From an uncultured Oscillospiraceae bacterium (lineage in GTDB: Bacteria > Bacillota > Clostridia > Oscillospirales > Ruminococcaceae), in assembly GCA_910586535.1 (NCBI GenBank), contig CAJUHS010000004.1, forward strand, positions 62,001 through 126,000: 64,000 nucleotides of DNA, written 5' to 3'. Both the position numbers and the translations under genes were made by a program. The notes beneath the pieces are model-generated. The model worked only from the letters and a program-made list of their open reading frames with translations, made no database searches and had not been told where the DNA came from. Position 1 is the first letter of the stretch, and the number at the start of each line of letters is the position of its first letter. This document shows, piece by piece, positions 17,229 through 24,864 of the stretch.

Positions 17229-17918
17229 ATGCCTAAAATTCTTATTGTCGACGATGAAAAAATGATACGGAACGTTGTAAAGGAATACGCCGAATTTGAG
17301 GGGTACGGAACCGCCGAAGCCGAAAACGGCATGGAAGCGGTGGAGATCTGCCGCAGGGAGGATTTCGACATTATCGTTATGGATATCATGATGCCGAGGC
17401 TGGACGGCTATTCGGCGGTCAAGGAAATACGCAAGACAAAGCAGATACCGGTGATAATGCTTTCAGCGCGTGGCGAGGAGTACGACAAGCTGTTCGGCTT
17501 TGAGATAGGCGTGGACGATTACGTGGTGAAGCCTTTCTCGCCGAAGGAACTGCTGGCAAGGATAAAGGCTGTTCTGAAGCGGGGCGGAGCCGCAGAAGAA
17601 AACAAGATAGAAAAGCTGCGCTTCGAGGGACTGGAGATAAACGTTGTCGGCAGAGAGGTGACTATCGACGGAGTACCCGCTCAGCTCACGCCGAAAGAGT
17701 ACGATCTGCTGTTCTATCTGGTGCGGAACAAGGGAATCGCCCTTTCCCGCGAAAAGCTTCTTGAAGAGGTCTGGGGGTACGACTTTTACGGCGACGACCG
17801 CACCGTTGATACGCATATCAAAATGCTCCGCAGCTCTTTGGGAGAGTACCGCAAATTCATTGTCACCCTCCGCGGAATGGGCTATAAGTTTGACGGCGGA
17901 GAGTCTCCCCGCGTCTGA
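17229..17918 (+). CDS. OmpR/PhoB-family response regulator
   Basis: 229 residues: receiver domain (acidic pocket VDDE at 8-11, phospho-acceptor Asp52 in VMDIMMPRLDG, conserved Lys in VVKPFSPKELL) and a C-terminal winged-helix DNA-binding domain (LTPKEYDLLFYLVRNKG, VDTHIKMLRSSL). It should be phosphorylated by the kinase that starts 45 bases downstream. Start ATG with AGGAAG about 10 bases upstream. First gene of a four-gene operon and possibly autoregulated through the PhoB-like repeat before it. Confidence 0.93.
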   Translation: MPKILIVDDEKMIRNVVKEYAEFEGYGTAEAENGMEAVEICRREDFDIIVMDIMMPRLDGYSAVKEIRKTKQIPVIMLSARGEEYDKLFGFEIGVDDYVVKPFSPKELLARIKAVLKRGGAAEENKIEKLRFEGLEINVVGREVTIDGVPAQLTPKEYDLLFYLVRNKGIALSREKLLEEVWGYDFYGDDRTVDTHIKMLRSSLGEYRKFIVTLRGMGYKFDGGESPRV

Positions 17919-17963
17919 CCGTTACGGAAGTGAACACGCTTTCATAAAAGGAAAGGAAATTAT

Positions 17964-19424
17964 GTGAAAAAGAATTTCAAGACCATACGCAACACGGTAT
18001 GGATATATTTCGCTATTTTTATCGTAAGCATAATTGCGCTGCTCTGGTTCAGCTTCGGGGTATCTCTTGAATCCACCTACAAGCGCACGAAAACAAAGAA
18101 TATTTTTGAAACCGCAAGCTATATCCTCACAGGCTGGAGTCAGGATGAATTTACCACAGACAACCTTGACCTTCTCGCATACGACAACGATATGTGCATA
18201 CTCATTCAGGACGCTTACGGCAACGGAGTTTATTCCTACGATATGATGGCGAACAACTGCCTTGTCCACGGCATTTACTCGGCGGGGCTCTATAGGTACA
18301 GGGCAAAGGCTGTTGCAAGCTCTTCGGGGATTTACTATGCCGAGGTCAAGAACCCGCGGTTCAACACCGACACAATGCTGTTCGTTATGGTTCTGGGAGA
18401 CCGCGCAGACCCAAGCGGCTACATTTTCCTGAACACCTCTCTGGAGCCTTTGGACTCCACAAAAACTATCATCAACAGTCAGATATTTCAGATAAGCATT
18501 ATGCTTCTGGTTCTGGGACTGGGCATATCCTACTTTCTTGCAAGACTTATCGAAACTCCTATAGTCCGCATTACAAAGTCCGCGAAAAAACTGGGGCACG
18601 GAGACTATTCCGCCGAGTTCGACGGCAGGGGCTACAGCGAAACGGAGACCCTTGCCGAGACTCTTAACTACGCCGCCGCAGAGATATCAAAGGTGGATTC
18701 TCTCCGCCGCGACCTTATTGCAAATATTTCCCACGACCTGCGTACTCCGCTTACAATGGTGAAAGCCTATGCGGAGATGATACGTGATCTTTCCGGAGAC
18801 AATCCCGCAAAGCGTTCGGAGCACGTGAACATCATTATTGAGGAAAGCGACCGTCTTGCCGCGCTGGTAAACGATATCCTCGACCTTTCAAAGCTGGAGA
18901 GCGGTTCCGAGGGACTTAACCTGAGCAAGTTCTCCATTACAAAAAAAATTCACGAAATCATGGGCAGATACACTTTGCTGTCGGAGCAGCAGGGCTACAG
19001 CTTCTATGTTAATGCCGAAACAGATTTTGAAACGGAAGCGGACATCATCAAAATAGAGCAGGTTCTCTACAACCTGATAAACAACGCCGTGAACTACACA
19101 GGGGAAAACAAGAACGTCTATATAAACCTGCTTATAAAAGACAAAGACACCGCCCGCATCGAAATAACCGATACGGGCAAGGGTATCGAACCCGATCTGC
19201 TGCCGCTTATATTCGACAGGTACTACCGCGCTGAAAAAAACAAGCGTGAGGTAATAGGCACCGGCCTTGGGCTTTCCATTGTGAAGCAGATACTGAAACG
19301 GCACAATTTCAAATTCGGGGTGCGTTCCGAGCTTGGCGCGGGAAGCACGTTCTGGTTCGAGGTAAAGGGACGCGCTGTTGAAGAAAAGGGGGAAAAAGAA
19401 AAAAATGGACTTTCCGAAAATTGA
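17964..19424 (+). CDS. Membrane sensor histidine kinase
   Basis: 486 residues: TM1 (~11-33), an extracytoplasmic sensor of about 140 residues, TM2 (~174-193), HAMP (~195-245), HisKA with phospho-His257 in ANISHDLRTPLTM, and HATPase (NLINNAVNY, DTGKGIEP, GTGLGLSIVKQ). It is the cognate kinase of the preceding OmpR-type regulator. GTG start: the overlapping ATG is in another frame and leads straight to TGA; AGGAAA lies just upstream. The 3' end overlaps the Fic gene by 20 bases, so translation is coupled. Confidence 0.93.
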   Translation: MKKNFKTIRNTVWIYFAIFIVSIIALLWFSFGVSLESTYKRTKTKNIFETASYILTGWSQDEFTTDNLDLLAYDNDMCILIQDAYGNGVYSYDMMANNCLVHGIYSAGLYRYRAKAVASSSGIYYAEVKNPRFNTDTMLFVMVLGDRADPSGYIFLNTSLEPLDSTKTIINSQIFQISIMLLVLGLGISYFLARLIETPIVRITKSAKKLGHGDYSAEFDGRGYSETETLAETLNYAAAEISKVDSLRRDLIANISHDLRTPLTMVKAYAEMIRDLSGDNPAKRSEHVNIIIEESDRLAALVNDILDLSKLESGSEGLNLSKFSITKKIHEIMGRYTLLSEQQGYSFYVNAETDFETEADIIKIEQVLYNLINNAVNYTGENKNVYINLLIKDKDTARIEITDTGKGIEPDLLPLIFDRYYRAEKNKREVIGTGLGLSIVKQILKRHNFKFGVRSELGAGSTFWFEVKGRAVEEKGEKEKNGLSEN

Positions 19425-20157
19425 AGAACTGAGAAAAAAGCTTGCGGGAATGCGCCCATTGAACGGCGGGGAGCTAAAACGTCTCAGGGACGAATTTATA
19501 GTCGGCAGCACTTACCACTCCAACGCTATAGAGGGATCCTCCCTTACTTTGCGGGAAACTGCTCTGATACTTGGAGAGGGCGTTACGGTTGCTGAGAAAC
19601 CGCTCCGCGAACACCTCGACGCAATAGGCCACAGGGACGCTTTCGAGTATATTTCCGATCTGTCAAAAGAAAAAGCTCCCATAAGCGAAAAAGTGATAAA
19701 GGATATCCACTCGCTTGTTCTTATGGGAGACAGAGAAAACCGAGGCGTTTATAGAAGCGTTCCCGTTACAATAGCTGGCTCGGAGCATACTCCGCCCCAG
19801 CCGTATTTTGTACCCGAACAAATGGAGCGGCTTATTACCGATTACAGCGGACTTTGCCGAAGTACCAATATTATTGAGGCGGCTGCAGAATTTCATCTCA
19901 GGTTTGAAACCATACACCCGTTTATCGACGGCAACGGCAGGACAGGGCGGCTGATTCTCAATCTGGAGCTTATGAAAAACGGTCTGCTGCCGGTGAATAT
20001 CAAATTTACCGACAGAGTGCGGTACTATGACGCCTTTGACAGCTATTCCCGCACCGGAAGCCCCTCCGCGCTTGCGGAAATGATAGAGCTTTACGAGCGG
20101 GAGGAGCTGGAAAGATATATCGGGATAATTGAGGGAAAGGAGCATATCAATGACTAA
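19405..20157 (+). CDS. Fic-domain protein with N-terminal inhibitory helix (AMPylase-type)
   Basis: 250 residues. The Fic core HPFIDGNGRTGR (His171) is intact, which in active enzymes supports AMP transfer to Ser/Thr/Tyr hydroxyls. A class II self-inhibitory motif [S/T]xxxE[G/N] is visible as SNAIEG at residues 39-44, with Glu43 expected to block the ATP gamma-phosphate. There is no adjacent antitoxin, consistent with intramolecular control. Target unknown. Start ATG at 19405 with AAAGGGGG upstream; it overlaps the kinase gene at the 5' end and nth by 8 bases at the 3' end, so Fic is made from the two-component operon. Confidence 0.9.
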   Translation: MDFPKIEELRKKLAGMRPLNGGELKRLRDEFIVGSTYHSNAIEGSSLTLRETALILGEGVTVAEKPLREHLDAIGHRDAFEYISDLSKEKAPISEKVIKDIHSLVLMGDRENRGVYRSVPVTIAGSEHTPPQPYFVPEQMERLITDYSGLCRSTNIIEAAAEFHLRFETIHPFIDGNGRTGRLILNLELMKNGLLPVNIKFTDRVRYYDAFDSYSRTGSPSALAEMIELYEREELERYIGIIEGKEHIND

Positions 20158-20785
20158 AAAAGAAAGAGCCGCCCTTGCGATCGAGGGGCTTGCGGCTATT
20201 TACCCCGACGCGCGGTGCTCTCTTACCTATGAAAAGCCCTACGAGCTTATGATAGCGGGTCGTCTTTCCGCCCAGTGCACCGACGCGCGGGTGAACATTG
20301 TCACAAAGCCGCTTTTTGAGAAGTACCCCACCCTTGAAGCTTTTGCCGAGGCGGACGAGAACGACATAGCCGAGATAATCAAGCCCTGCGGTCTCTACAA
20401 GACCAAGGCGAAAAGCATTGTGGGAATGTGCCGCAGACTTCTTTACGACTTCGGCGGCGAAATGCCCAGAACCATTGAGGAGCTTACAACTCTTCCCGGC
20501 ATAGGACGCAAGACCGCAAACCTTATCATGGGGGACGTTCACGGTCTGCCGGCCATTGTCACCGACACCCACTGCATACGTATCTGCGGACGGCTGGGTC
20601 TTACAAAGGAAAAGGAGCCTCAAAAGGTTGAACAGGAGCTTCTGAAAATAGTCCCACCCGAAGCGGGAAGCGATTTCTGCCACAGGCTGGTTATTTTTGG
20701 CAGAGAGTTCTGCACGGCGCGGAGTCCCAAGTGCGGCGAGTGTCCGCTTAAAGGATATTTGCAAGGGCATTTCTGTAAACTTTAG
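20150..20785 (+). CDS. nth: Endonuclease III (DNA glycosylase/AP lyase)
   Basis: 211 residues. It excises oxidised pyrimidines and cuts abasic sites. The helix-hairpin-helix LPGIGRKTANLI carries the catalytic Lys121, and Asp139 lies in IVTDTHCIR. The C-terminal Fe-S cluster motif is unusual: Cys188-x6-Cys195-x2-Cys198 is normal, but the fourth Cys is Cys209, ten residues on, where five are usual. The cluster may be distorted, or the family branch has a longer loop. Start ATG at 20150 with AAAGGAG 7 bases upstream. Last gene of the operon. Confidence 0.92.
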   Translation: MTKKERAALAIEGLAAIYPDARCSLTYEKPYELMIAGRLSAQCTDARVNIVTKPLFEKYPTLEAFAEADENDIAEIIKPCGLYKTKAKSIVGMCRRLLYDFGGEMPRTIEELTTLPGIGRKTANLIMGDVHGLPAIVTDTHCIRICGRLGLTKEKEPQKVEQELLKIVPPEAGSDFCHRLVIFGREFCTARSPKCGECPLKGYLQGHFCKL

Positions 20786-20815
20786 CGAACTTATTACTAT
20801 ATGTATAAAATGGCG

Positions 20816-21079
20816 CTACATAAAGATTCCGGAAGCGAAGCGTATCAGGTCTTTCATACCGCCGATATAGGCGTGGAAAATTTCTTCATTGCTTAGGATA
20901 CCGTTTGCGTCTAAATATCTTTCAAGCATGTCAAGGTCTTTTTTGCTAAGGCTTTTTTCAAGCTGTTCATACAGATTGTCGCGTATTTTCAGTGCCTCCT
21001 TGCCCTCTTCCGAAAGTTCAAAGCTGCGGCTTGCTTCGCACAGCTCCGAGTCGTAAAATTCTTTTATCAGTTCACTCAT
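20816..21079 (-). CDS. Small conserved acidic protein (DUF6809-like)
   Basis: 87 residues, starting MSELIKEFYDSELCEA and mostly helical, with Glu/Lys/Leu-rich heptad-like stretches. The layout (short N-terminal strand, acidic helices, a GGMKDLIRFA-type C-terminal helix) resembles small proteins grouped as DUF6809, often found near mobile or phage-derived genes in Firmicutes. Function unknown. Start ATG at 21079 preceded by AAAGGAC. Divergent from the first small ribbon-helix-helix gene, with the starts 38 bases apart. Confidence 0.7.
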   Translation of the reverse strand: MSELIKEFYDSELCEASRSFELSEEGKEALKIRDNLYEQLEKSLSKKDLDMLERYLDANGILSNEEIFHAYIGGMKDLIRFASGIFM

Positions 21080-21117
21080 AATAAACAGTCCTTTCATATT
21101 TTATCGGGGGTGATTAC

Positions 21118-21297
21118 TTGTCAACCAAAGAAGCAAAAGAAAAAGCTTTAAATAAATACTACGAAAGCAACAGAAAAATCGGAATAAACGTAAGCAATGA
21201 TGTTTACAAACTTCTTGAAGATTATTGTATAAAAAAAGAAATTTCCAAACGTGAACTCATTGAATCTGCTATTCTGTTTTACATTGACAATCATTAG
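21118..21297 (+). CDS. 59-residue ribbon-helix-helix-like DNA-binding protein
   Basis: TTG start at 21118 preceded by GGGGGTGATTAC. The frame reads to TAG at 21295-21297. The protein starts MSTKEAKEKALNKYYESN, then RKIGINVSNDVYKLLEDYC and a second helix SKRELIESAILFYIDN. A short beta strand (KIGINV) followed by two helices is the CopG/Arc ribbon-helix-helix pattern. The C-terminal 40 residues resemble the next small gene (DYCKKEGISKSDFIRRAL), so the two are likely paralogues. It probably binds DNA as a dimer; the target may be the divergent promoter next to it. Confidence 0.65.
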   Translation: MSTKEAKEKALNKYYESNRKIGINVSNDVYKLLEDYCIKKEISKRELIESAILFYIDNH

Positions 21298-21419
21298 CTT
21301 TTCTTGTTACATTTATAATTATATCACATTAGAACCAATACTGCAATTTATAATTTGTGAATTTTTAATTAATAATTAGAAAACAAAATGAAGTGTTGCT
21401 ATTGGATAGGGAAAAATAT

Positions 21420-21605
21420 ATGGAAAGACCGCCCAAATTCAACAAAAGCGAATACAATACAAAATATCAAAAAGAACACTACGCAAAATTTTCCACAATT
21501 TTAAAACCCGAAGAAAAACAGCGCGTGGACGACTACTGCAAAAAAGAGGGCATATCAAAATCCGATTTCATACGCCGCGCGCTGGATATGCTTGAAAATC
21601 AATGA
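21420..21605 (+). CDS. 61-residue ribbon-helix-helix-like DNA-binding protein
   Basis: Small basic protein beginning MERPPKFNKSEYNTKYQKE; the core FSTILKPEEKQRVDDYCK plus GISKSDFIRRALDML gives strand-helix-helix. Start ATG at 21420 with GGATAGGGA 7 bases upstream; a longer frame from 21393 has no ribosome site. It is 122 bases downstream of its apparent paralogue, across an AT-rich spacer with no clear terminator. Cognate operator unknown. Confidence 0.75.
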   Translation: MERPPKFNKSEYNTKYQKEHYAKFSTILKPEEKQRVDDYCKKEGISKSDFIRRALDMLENQ

Positions 21606-21697
21606 CCCGAACTATGCTTCCGCAGTTTCCGCACTGCAAAACCGTTCGTCAAAACAAACAAAATTCGCAGATTATTGCATATTTTTTTGTAAATCCG

Positions 21698-21726
21698 TTG
21701 AAAACTTTTGGCATATATGTTATACT
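21698..21726 (+). promoter_or_regulatory. SigA promoter of the 114-residue membrane protein gene
   Basis: TTGAAA (21698-21703), 17-base spacer, TATACT (21721-21726). Confidence 0.8.
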
Positions 21727-21776
21727 GTATGTAAATTATACGGATATTTCTTTGCTTTGAAACGGGGCGGTACTGC

Positions 21777-22121
21777 GTGAAAAAATATTTCAGCGAGTAT
21801 ATTGCTTTTGTTGTCTCCGCGCTTGAAAACGGCGGCGCGGATCTTGCGGAGCTGCGGTCGGAAATGCTTGTCAAGATAGGCTTTATGCAGCATGAAAGAC
21901 TTGTCCACCTGCTGGTGACAATACTTTTCGCGCTGCTTATGTTCATGAGCCTTATCGCTTTTTTCGTCTCGGAAAACGCCGGTATGCTTGCCGCCGCCGC
22001 GCTTATGCTGGCTCTGCTGATACCCTACATATCGCATTACTATTTCCTTGAAAACGGCGTTCAGAAGCTTTATGCGCTTTACGACAAGGCCTGCGGAAAA
22101 ACCGGCAGAACGGAGGACTGA
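21777..22121 (+). CDS. Small two-helix membrane protein, function unknown
   Basis: 114 residues: an amphipathic N-terminal half (KKYFSEYIAFVVSALENGG ... LRSEMLVKIGFMQHERLVH), then two membrane helices (~45-65 and ~68-90) and a short cytoplasmic tail. GTG start preceded by GGGGCGG. It has its own promoter, and its stop codon lies inside the first arm of a 17-bp inverted repeat. Not assigned to a family. Confidence 0.7.
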   Translation: MKKYFSEYIAFVVSALENGGADLAELRSEMLVKIGFMQHERLVHLLVTILFALLMFMSLIAFFVSENAGMLAAAALMLALLIPYISHYYFLENGVQKLYALYDKACGKTGRTED

Positions 22122-22161
22122 GAAGTCTTCCGCGGCGGAGCGCACAGTCCTCCGTTCTGCC
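22104..22161 (+). terminator. 17-bp perfect inverted repeat, probable terminator
   Basis: Arms 22104-22120 and 22145-22161 are perfectly complementary over 17 bases, with a 24-base loop that can form a small inner TCCG/CGGA hairpin. TTGTATGCTTTTTCTT follows. The first arm includes the stop codon of the membrane protein gene. Unusually long and perfect for a terminator. Confidence 0.65.
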
Positions 22162-22235
22162 TTGTATGCTTTTTCTTATTTGTATGCCGAAATACGACTG
22201 TCAACCCTTTCCATAATTTCCAACAGGAGTAAGTT

Positions 22236-23444
22236 ATGAATATCACTTCCGAAATAGTCGGCGAGATCATTGAAAATAAGGACATCTATGTGGATTTTCA
22301 GCCGATATATTCCCTGAACACAAAAAAAATCATCGGCCTCGAGGCTCTCGCGCGTGGGGATTACCACGGGGAATCGGTCTCTCCCGGTTTCCTGTTCAAT
22401 TACGCTCACGAAAACGACTGCGTGCTTTACGTTGACAGGCTCTGCCGCGAAAAGGCTATGAGCGCATTTACGCACAGGCATGAATCCGCTCCCACGCTGT
22501 TTATAAATTTCGAGACGTCGGTGCTGAACAATATCGTACCCGGAAACGGCGAGATAATGAAGACCGCCGCCGAGAACCATATTTCTCCCGAAAACGTGGT
22601 TATAGAGCTTAACGAGTCCTACGTAAACGACAGCTACGACCTGATGATGTTCGTGGATTTCTACCGCTCGAAAGGCTTTCTGATAGCTCTCGACAACGTT
22701 AGCACCGGTCTTGACACAATGAACAGGATAATGCTGGTCAATCCCGATATCATCAAGATAGACCGGGCTATCGTCAGCAGTATCGAGTCCAACACCTACA
22801 ATCAGGAGGTTTTCAAGTCCATAATAAACACCGCCAAGCGTCTGGGCGCGATGACGGTGGCGGAGGGCGTTGAAACTGTGGACGAAGTAATCACCTGTAT
22901 GCTTATGGGCGTGGACTACTTCCAGGGCTTCTATTTTTCAAAGCCGGAGCAGTTTAACTACATATTCTCGAACGAGGCAAGGCTCAAGCTTGAGGACGCG
23001 GCATTGAAACTTAATCTCAGCATAAAGAAAAATCCCACGGTGGTAAACGTACAGATCGAGACTTACAAGAGGATAGTCTACGATCTTATAAGCACTCTCA
23101 CCGGTATGGACAGGGATGAATACGACGACGCGCTGAAGCAGTACGTTTCGGAGCACAAGGAGATCGAGTGCGTGTTCCTGATAGACGAAAAGGGGTTCCA
23201 GATATCCGATACGGCAATGGCGGAAGGATGCGAGATACTGCCGGGCTACACTCCCGCAATAAAAGGAGTGAACCACGATATCAAAAACTATTTTTACGCA
23301 GTAAAAGAGCAGATCGAGGATCCGTTCATTTCGGGCTGGTACATATCGAGCGCCACCGGCAAAAGCTGCAAGACAATATCGTCTCATCTTTACGGCAGGG
23401 ACGGAAAACTGATAGTGGCTTGCGTGGATTTGAAAAGAAGATAA
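22236..23444 (+). CDS. YkuI-like EAL protein with C-terminal PAS/Cache-like domain
   Basis: 402 residues: an EAL domain (~15-260) and a C-terminal sensor-fold domain (~275-402; CVFLIDEKGFQISDT ... WYISSATGKSCKTIS), an arrangement like B. subtilis YkuI. The EAL triad is present (LEALARG, Glu36), as are ELNES and AEGVET, but the catalytic loop DDFGTG is replaced by DNVSTG (153-158), losing the second Asp, Phe and first Gly. The enzyme may therefore bind c-di-GMP without efficient hydrolysis. No membrane segment. Start ATG with AGGAG upstream; ends at a strong terminator. Confidence 0.88.
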   Translation: MNITSEIVGEIIENKDIYVDFQPIYSLNTKKIIGLEALARGDYHGESVSPGFLFNYAHENDCVLYVDRLCREKAMSAFTHRHESAPTLFINFETSVLNNIVPGNGEIMKTAAENHISPENVVIELNESYVNDSYDLMMFVDFYRSKGFLIALDNVSTGLDTMNRIMLVNPDIIKIDRAIVSSIESNTYNQEVFKSIINTAKRLGAMTVAEGVETVDEVITCMLMGVDYFQGFYFSKPEQFNYIFSNEARLKLEDAALKLNLSIKKNPTVVNVQIETYKRIVYDLISTLTGMDRDEYDDALKQYVSEHKEIECVFLIDEKGFQISDTAMAEGCEILPGYTPAIKGVNHDIKNYFYAVKEQIEDPFISGWYISSATGKSCKTISSHLYGRDGKLIVACVDLKRR

Positions 23445-23448
23445 AAAT

Positions 23449-23477
23449 TCGGGGACGGAAAACCGTCCCCGTTTTCT
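23449..23477. terminator. Bidirectional intrinsic terminator
   Basis: GGGGACGG/CCGTCCCC 8-bp stem with an AAAA loop; GTTTTCT follows on the plus strand and GAATTTTTATC on the minus strand. It serves the EAL gene and the convergent DUF4363 gene. Confidence 0.9.
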
Positions 23478-23482
23478 GTACT

Positions 23483-23860
23483 CTAAAGAATATTGTACCA
23501 TGTGGGCAGTTCCATGCGGTACAAAAGATCGAGCTGGCGGCTTATATTTCTAAGCTCTGCGTCAAGCTCGTCGTTTGCTTCTTCCAGATAAGGCTTTACG
23601 CGCGACACGGAGGTGCTTATGGTGTTGAGCTTGTCGTCACGGACAAAAATACTCATTTTTCTTTCAAATCTGCTCCATTTTTTATTAAGCTTGTCTGCGG
23701 CTTCGGAAGCCTTTTCAGCGTCGTTATTCTGAGTGCAAACAGTAATTTCTTCAATAATGCTGTCAAGTTCGTCGTTTTCGTCCCTTATGACAAAGGCGGC
23801 GAAAATTGAGTACGCCACTATTGCCAGCATAAGGGAGACGGAGGTTATAAGGCGGCTCAC
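23483..23860 (-). CDS. DUF4363-family protein
   Basis: 125 residues: one N-terminal membrane helix (LMLAIVAYSIFAAFVI), then an extracytoplasmic helical domain with a Leu/Asp/Glu heptad pattern (ELDSIIEEIT ... ELDAELRNISRQL). This matches DUF4363 proteins, which in Clostridia are usually encoded with DUF421 proteins. GTG start at 23860 with GGGAG 7 bases upstream, only 4 bases beyond the DUF421 stop, so translation is coupled. Role unknown; a link to spores or the cell envelope is inferred from gene neighbourhood. Confidence 0.8.
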   Translation of the reverse strand: MSRLITSVSLMLAIVAYSIFAAFVIRDENDELDSIIEEITVCTQNNDAEKASEAADKLNKKWSRFERKMSIFVRDDKLNTISTSVSRVKPYLEEANDELDAELRNISRQLDLLYRMELPTWYNIL

Positions 23861-23864
23861 AGGC

Positions 23865-24533
23865 TCACTCCCTTTCAATAAGAGAATAATTGCGGTCGTT
23901 ATCGACAGTCATAAGGAAGACGTCCTTAACGGCTGTTTTTTCTTTTTTAAGGATATTTTCCGTCCATTCCTCGGTAAGCTCCAGACGCTTCATTGCGCCG
24001 CGTACAAACTCGCCGTCCGATATAACCACTTCCGGCGGGTTCTTGCTTTTTCCCTTAAGGGACATATCCTCGTTGGTAGTGTTTCGGTACTGGTATTTCT
24101 GGTACACCGAAAGGCTTCCCGTGGTTTCCACTACCGCAAACTGCACTTCGCTTATGTCGAATATTCCCTGACCGCGGAGTGCGGCAATAAGGTCGTCCAC
24201 GGTAAAGCGTATGGCTTTCATCTGCTTCTGGTCGAGCTTGCCGTCCTTGATTATAATTATCGGAACGCCGCAGGACAAACGTCTTATGACGCGGCTTTTT
24301 ATTTCCAGCCAGGACATTATAACGTCCAGACCCGCAAGGGTTATTATCGGGACAATACCCGTCAGCAGCGGCATACCCGTATCCTCGACAGGAAGCGTGG
24401 CTATGTTGGATATGAGGATAGTTACCGCCAGTTCCGAGGGCTGAAGCTCGCCTATCTGCCGTTTGCCCATTAGGCGGACGGAAAAAATAAGCAATGAATA
24501 AAGTATTATAGCTCTTATGAAAACTACCGACAT
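23865..24533 (-). CDS. DUF421 (YetF-like) membrane protein
   Basis: 222 residues: three N-terminal membrane helices containing the family signature RLMGKRQIGELQPSELAVTI, then a soluble alpha/beta domain (GVPIIIIKDGKLDQKQMK ... DDLIAALRGQGIFDISEVQ). YetF-type proteins occur in multiple copies in spore formers; a B. subtilis group has been linked to spore membrane lipid transfer, but this is not proven for this protein. Start ATG at 24533 with AAAGGTG 7 bases upstream. First gene of a pair with DUF4363, divergent from the gerK operon. Confidence 0.88.
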   Translation of the reverse strand: MSVVFIRAIILYSLLIFSVRLMGKRQIGELQPSELAVTILISNIATLPVEDTGMPLLTGIVPIITLAGLDVIMSWLEIKSRVIRRLSCGVPIIIIKDGKLDQKQMKAIRFTVDDLIAALRGQGIFDISEVQFAVVETTGSLSVYQKYQYRNTTNEDMSLKGKSKNPPEVVISDGEFVRGAMKRLELTEEWTENILKKEKTAVKDVFLMTVDNDRNYSLIERE

Positions 24534-24643
24534 GGAAAAACACCTTTCAGAAAACAAAAATTAAAAATTATAAGGATATATGATAGACGCGGAGATTAAT
24601 TTGATATGATAAATTTAAGTTTAACGCACTATTGTTATTACTT

Positions 24644-24697
24644 CGCCAGAGCTTAGTTAATCAAGCTGTGTTCAGCTTGGCTGGTCAAGCTCTGGCG
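24644..24697. repeat. 54-base bipartite hairpin in the DUF421-gerK divergent spacer
   Basis: An outer 11-bp perfect stem CGCCAGAGCTT/AAGCTCTGGCG and an inner 7-bp perfect stem CAAGCTG/CAGCTTG with a TGTT loop, separated by a symmetric 7x7 internal loop. No U-run follows on either strand. It lies mid-way in a 331-base spacer that otherwise shows only AT-rich DNA and no clear SigA promoter for gerK, consistent with sporulation-sigma control. No other copy was noticed in the window. Confidence 0.55.
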
Positions 24698-24864
24698 GGT
24701 TAATTACATTTGTGCGAAAAACATAAATTTATATTCCCAACAAACTTCCCGGCTGAATTTTGTTTCCTCTGAAAATTATTCCCCGTCCAGACGGAAAAAT
24801 TCCATGTATTTTTTTGCTGTAAACGGTAATAATATCCATGAAAAATAATGACAAGGAGTATGAA

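Noticed and set aside
24781..24838. SigG promoter for gerK
   Set aside because: TGTATT and TAATAATA elements are loosely similar to the forespore consensus, but the spacing (14-16 bases) and -10 are poor. Not reported as a feature.
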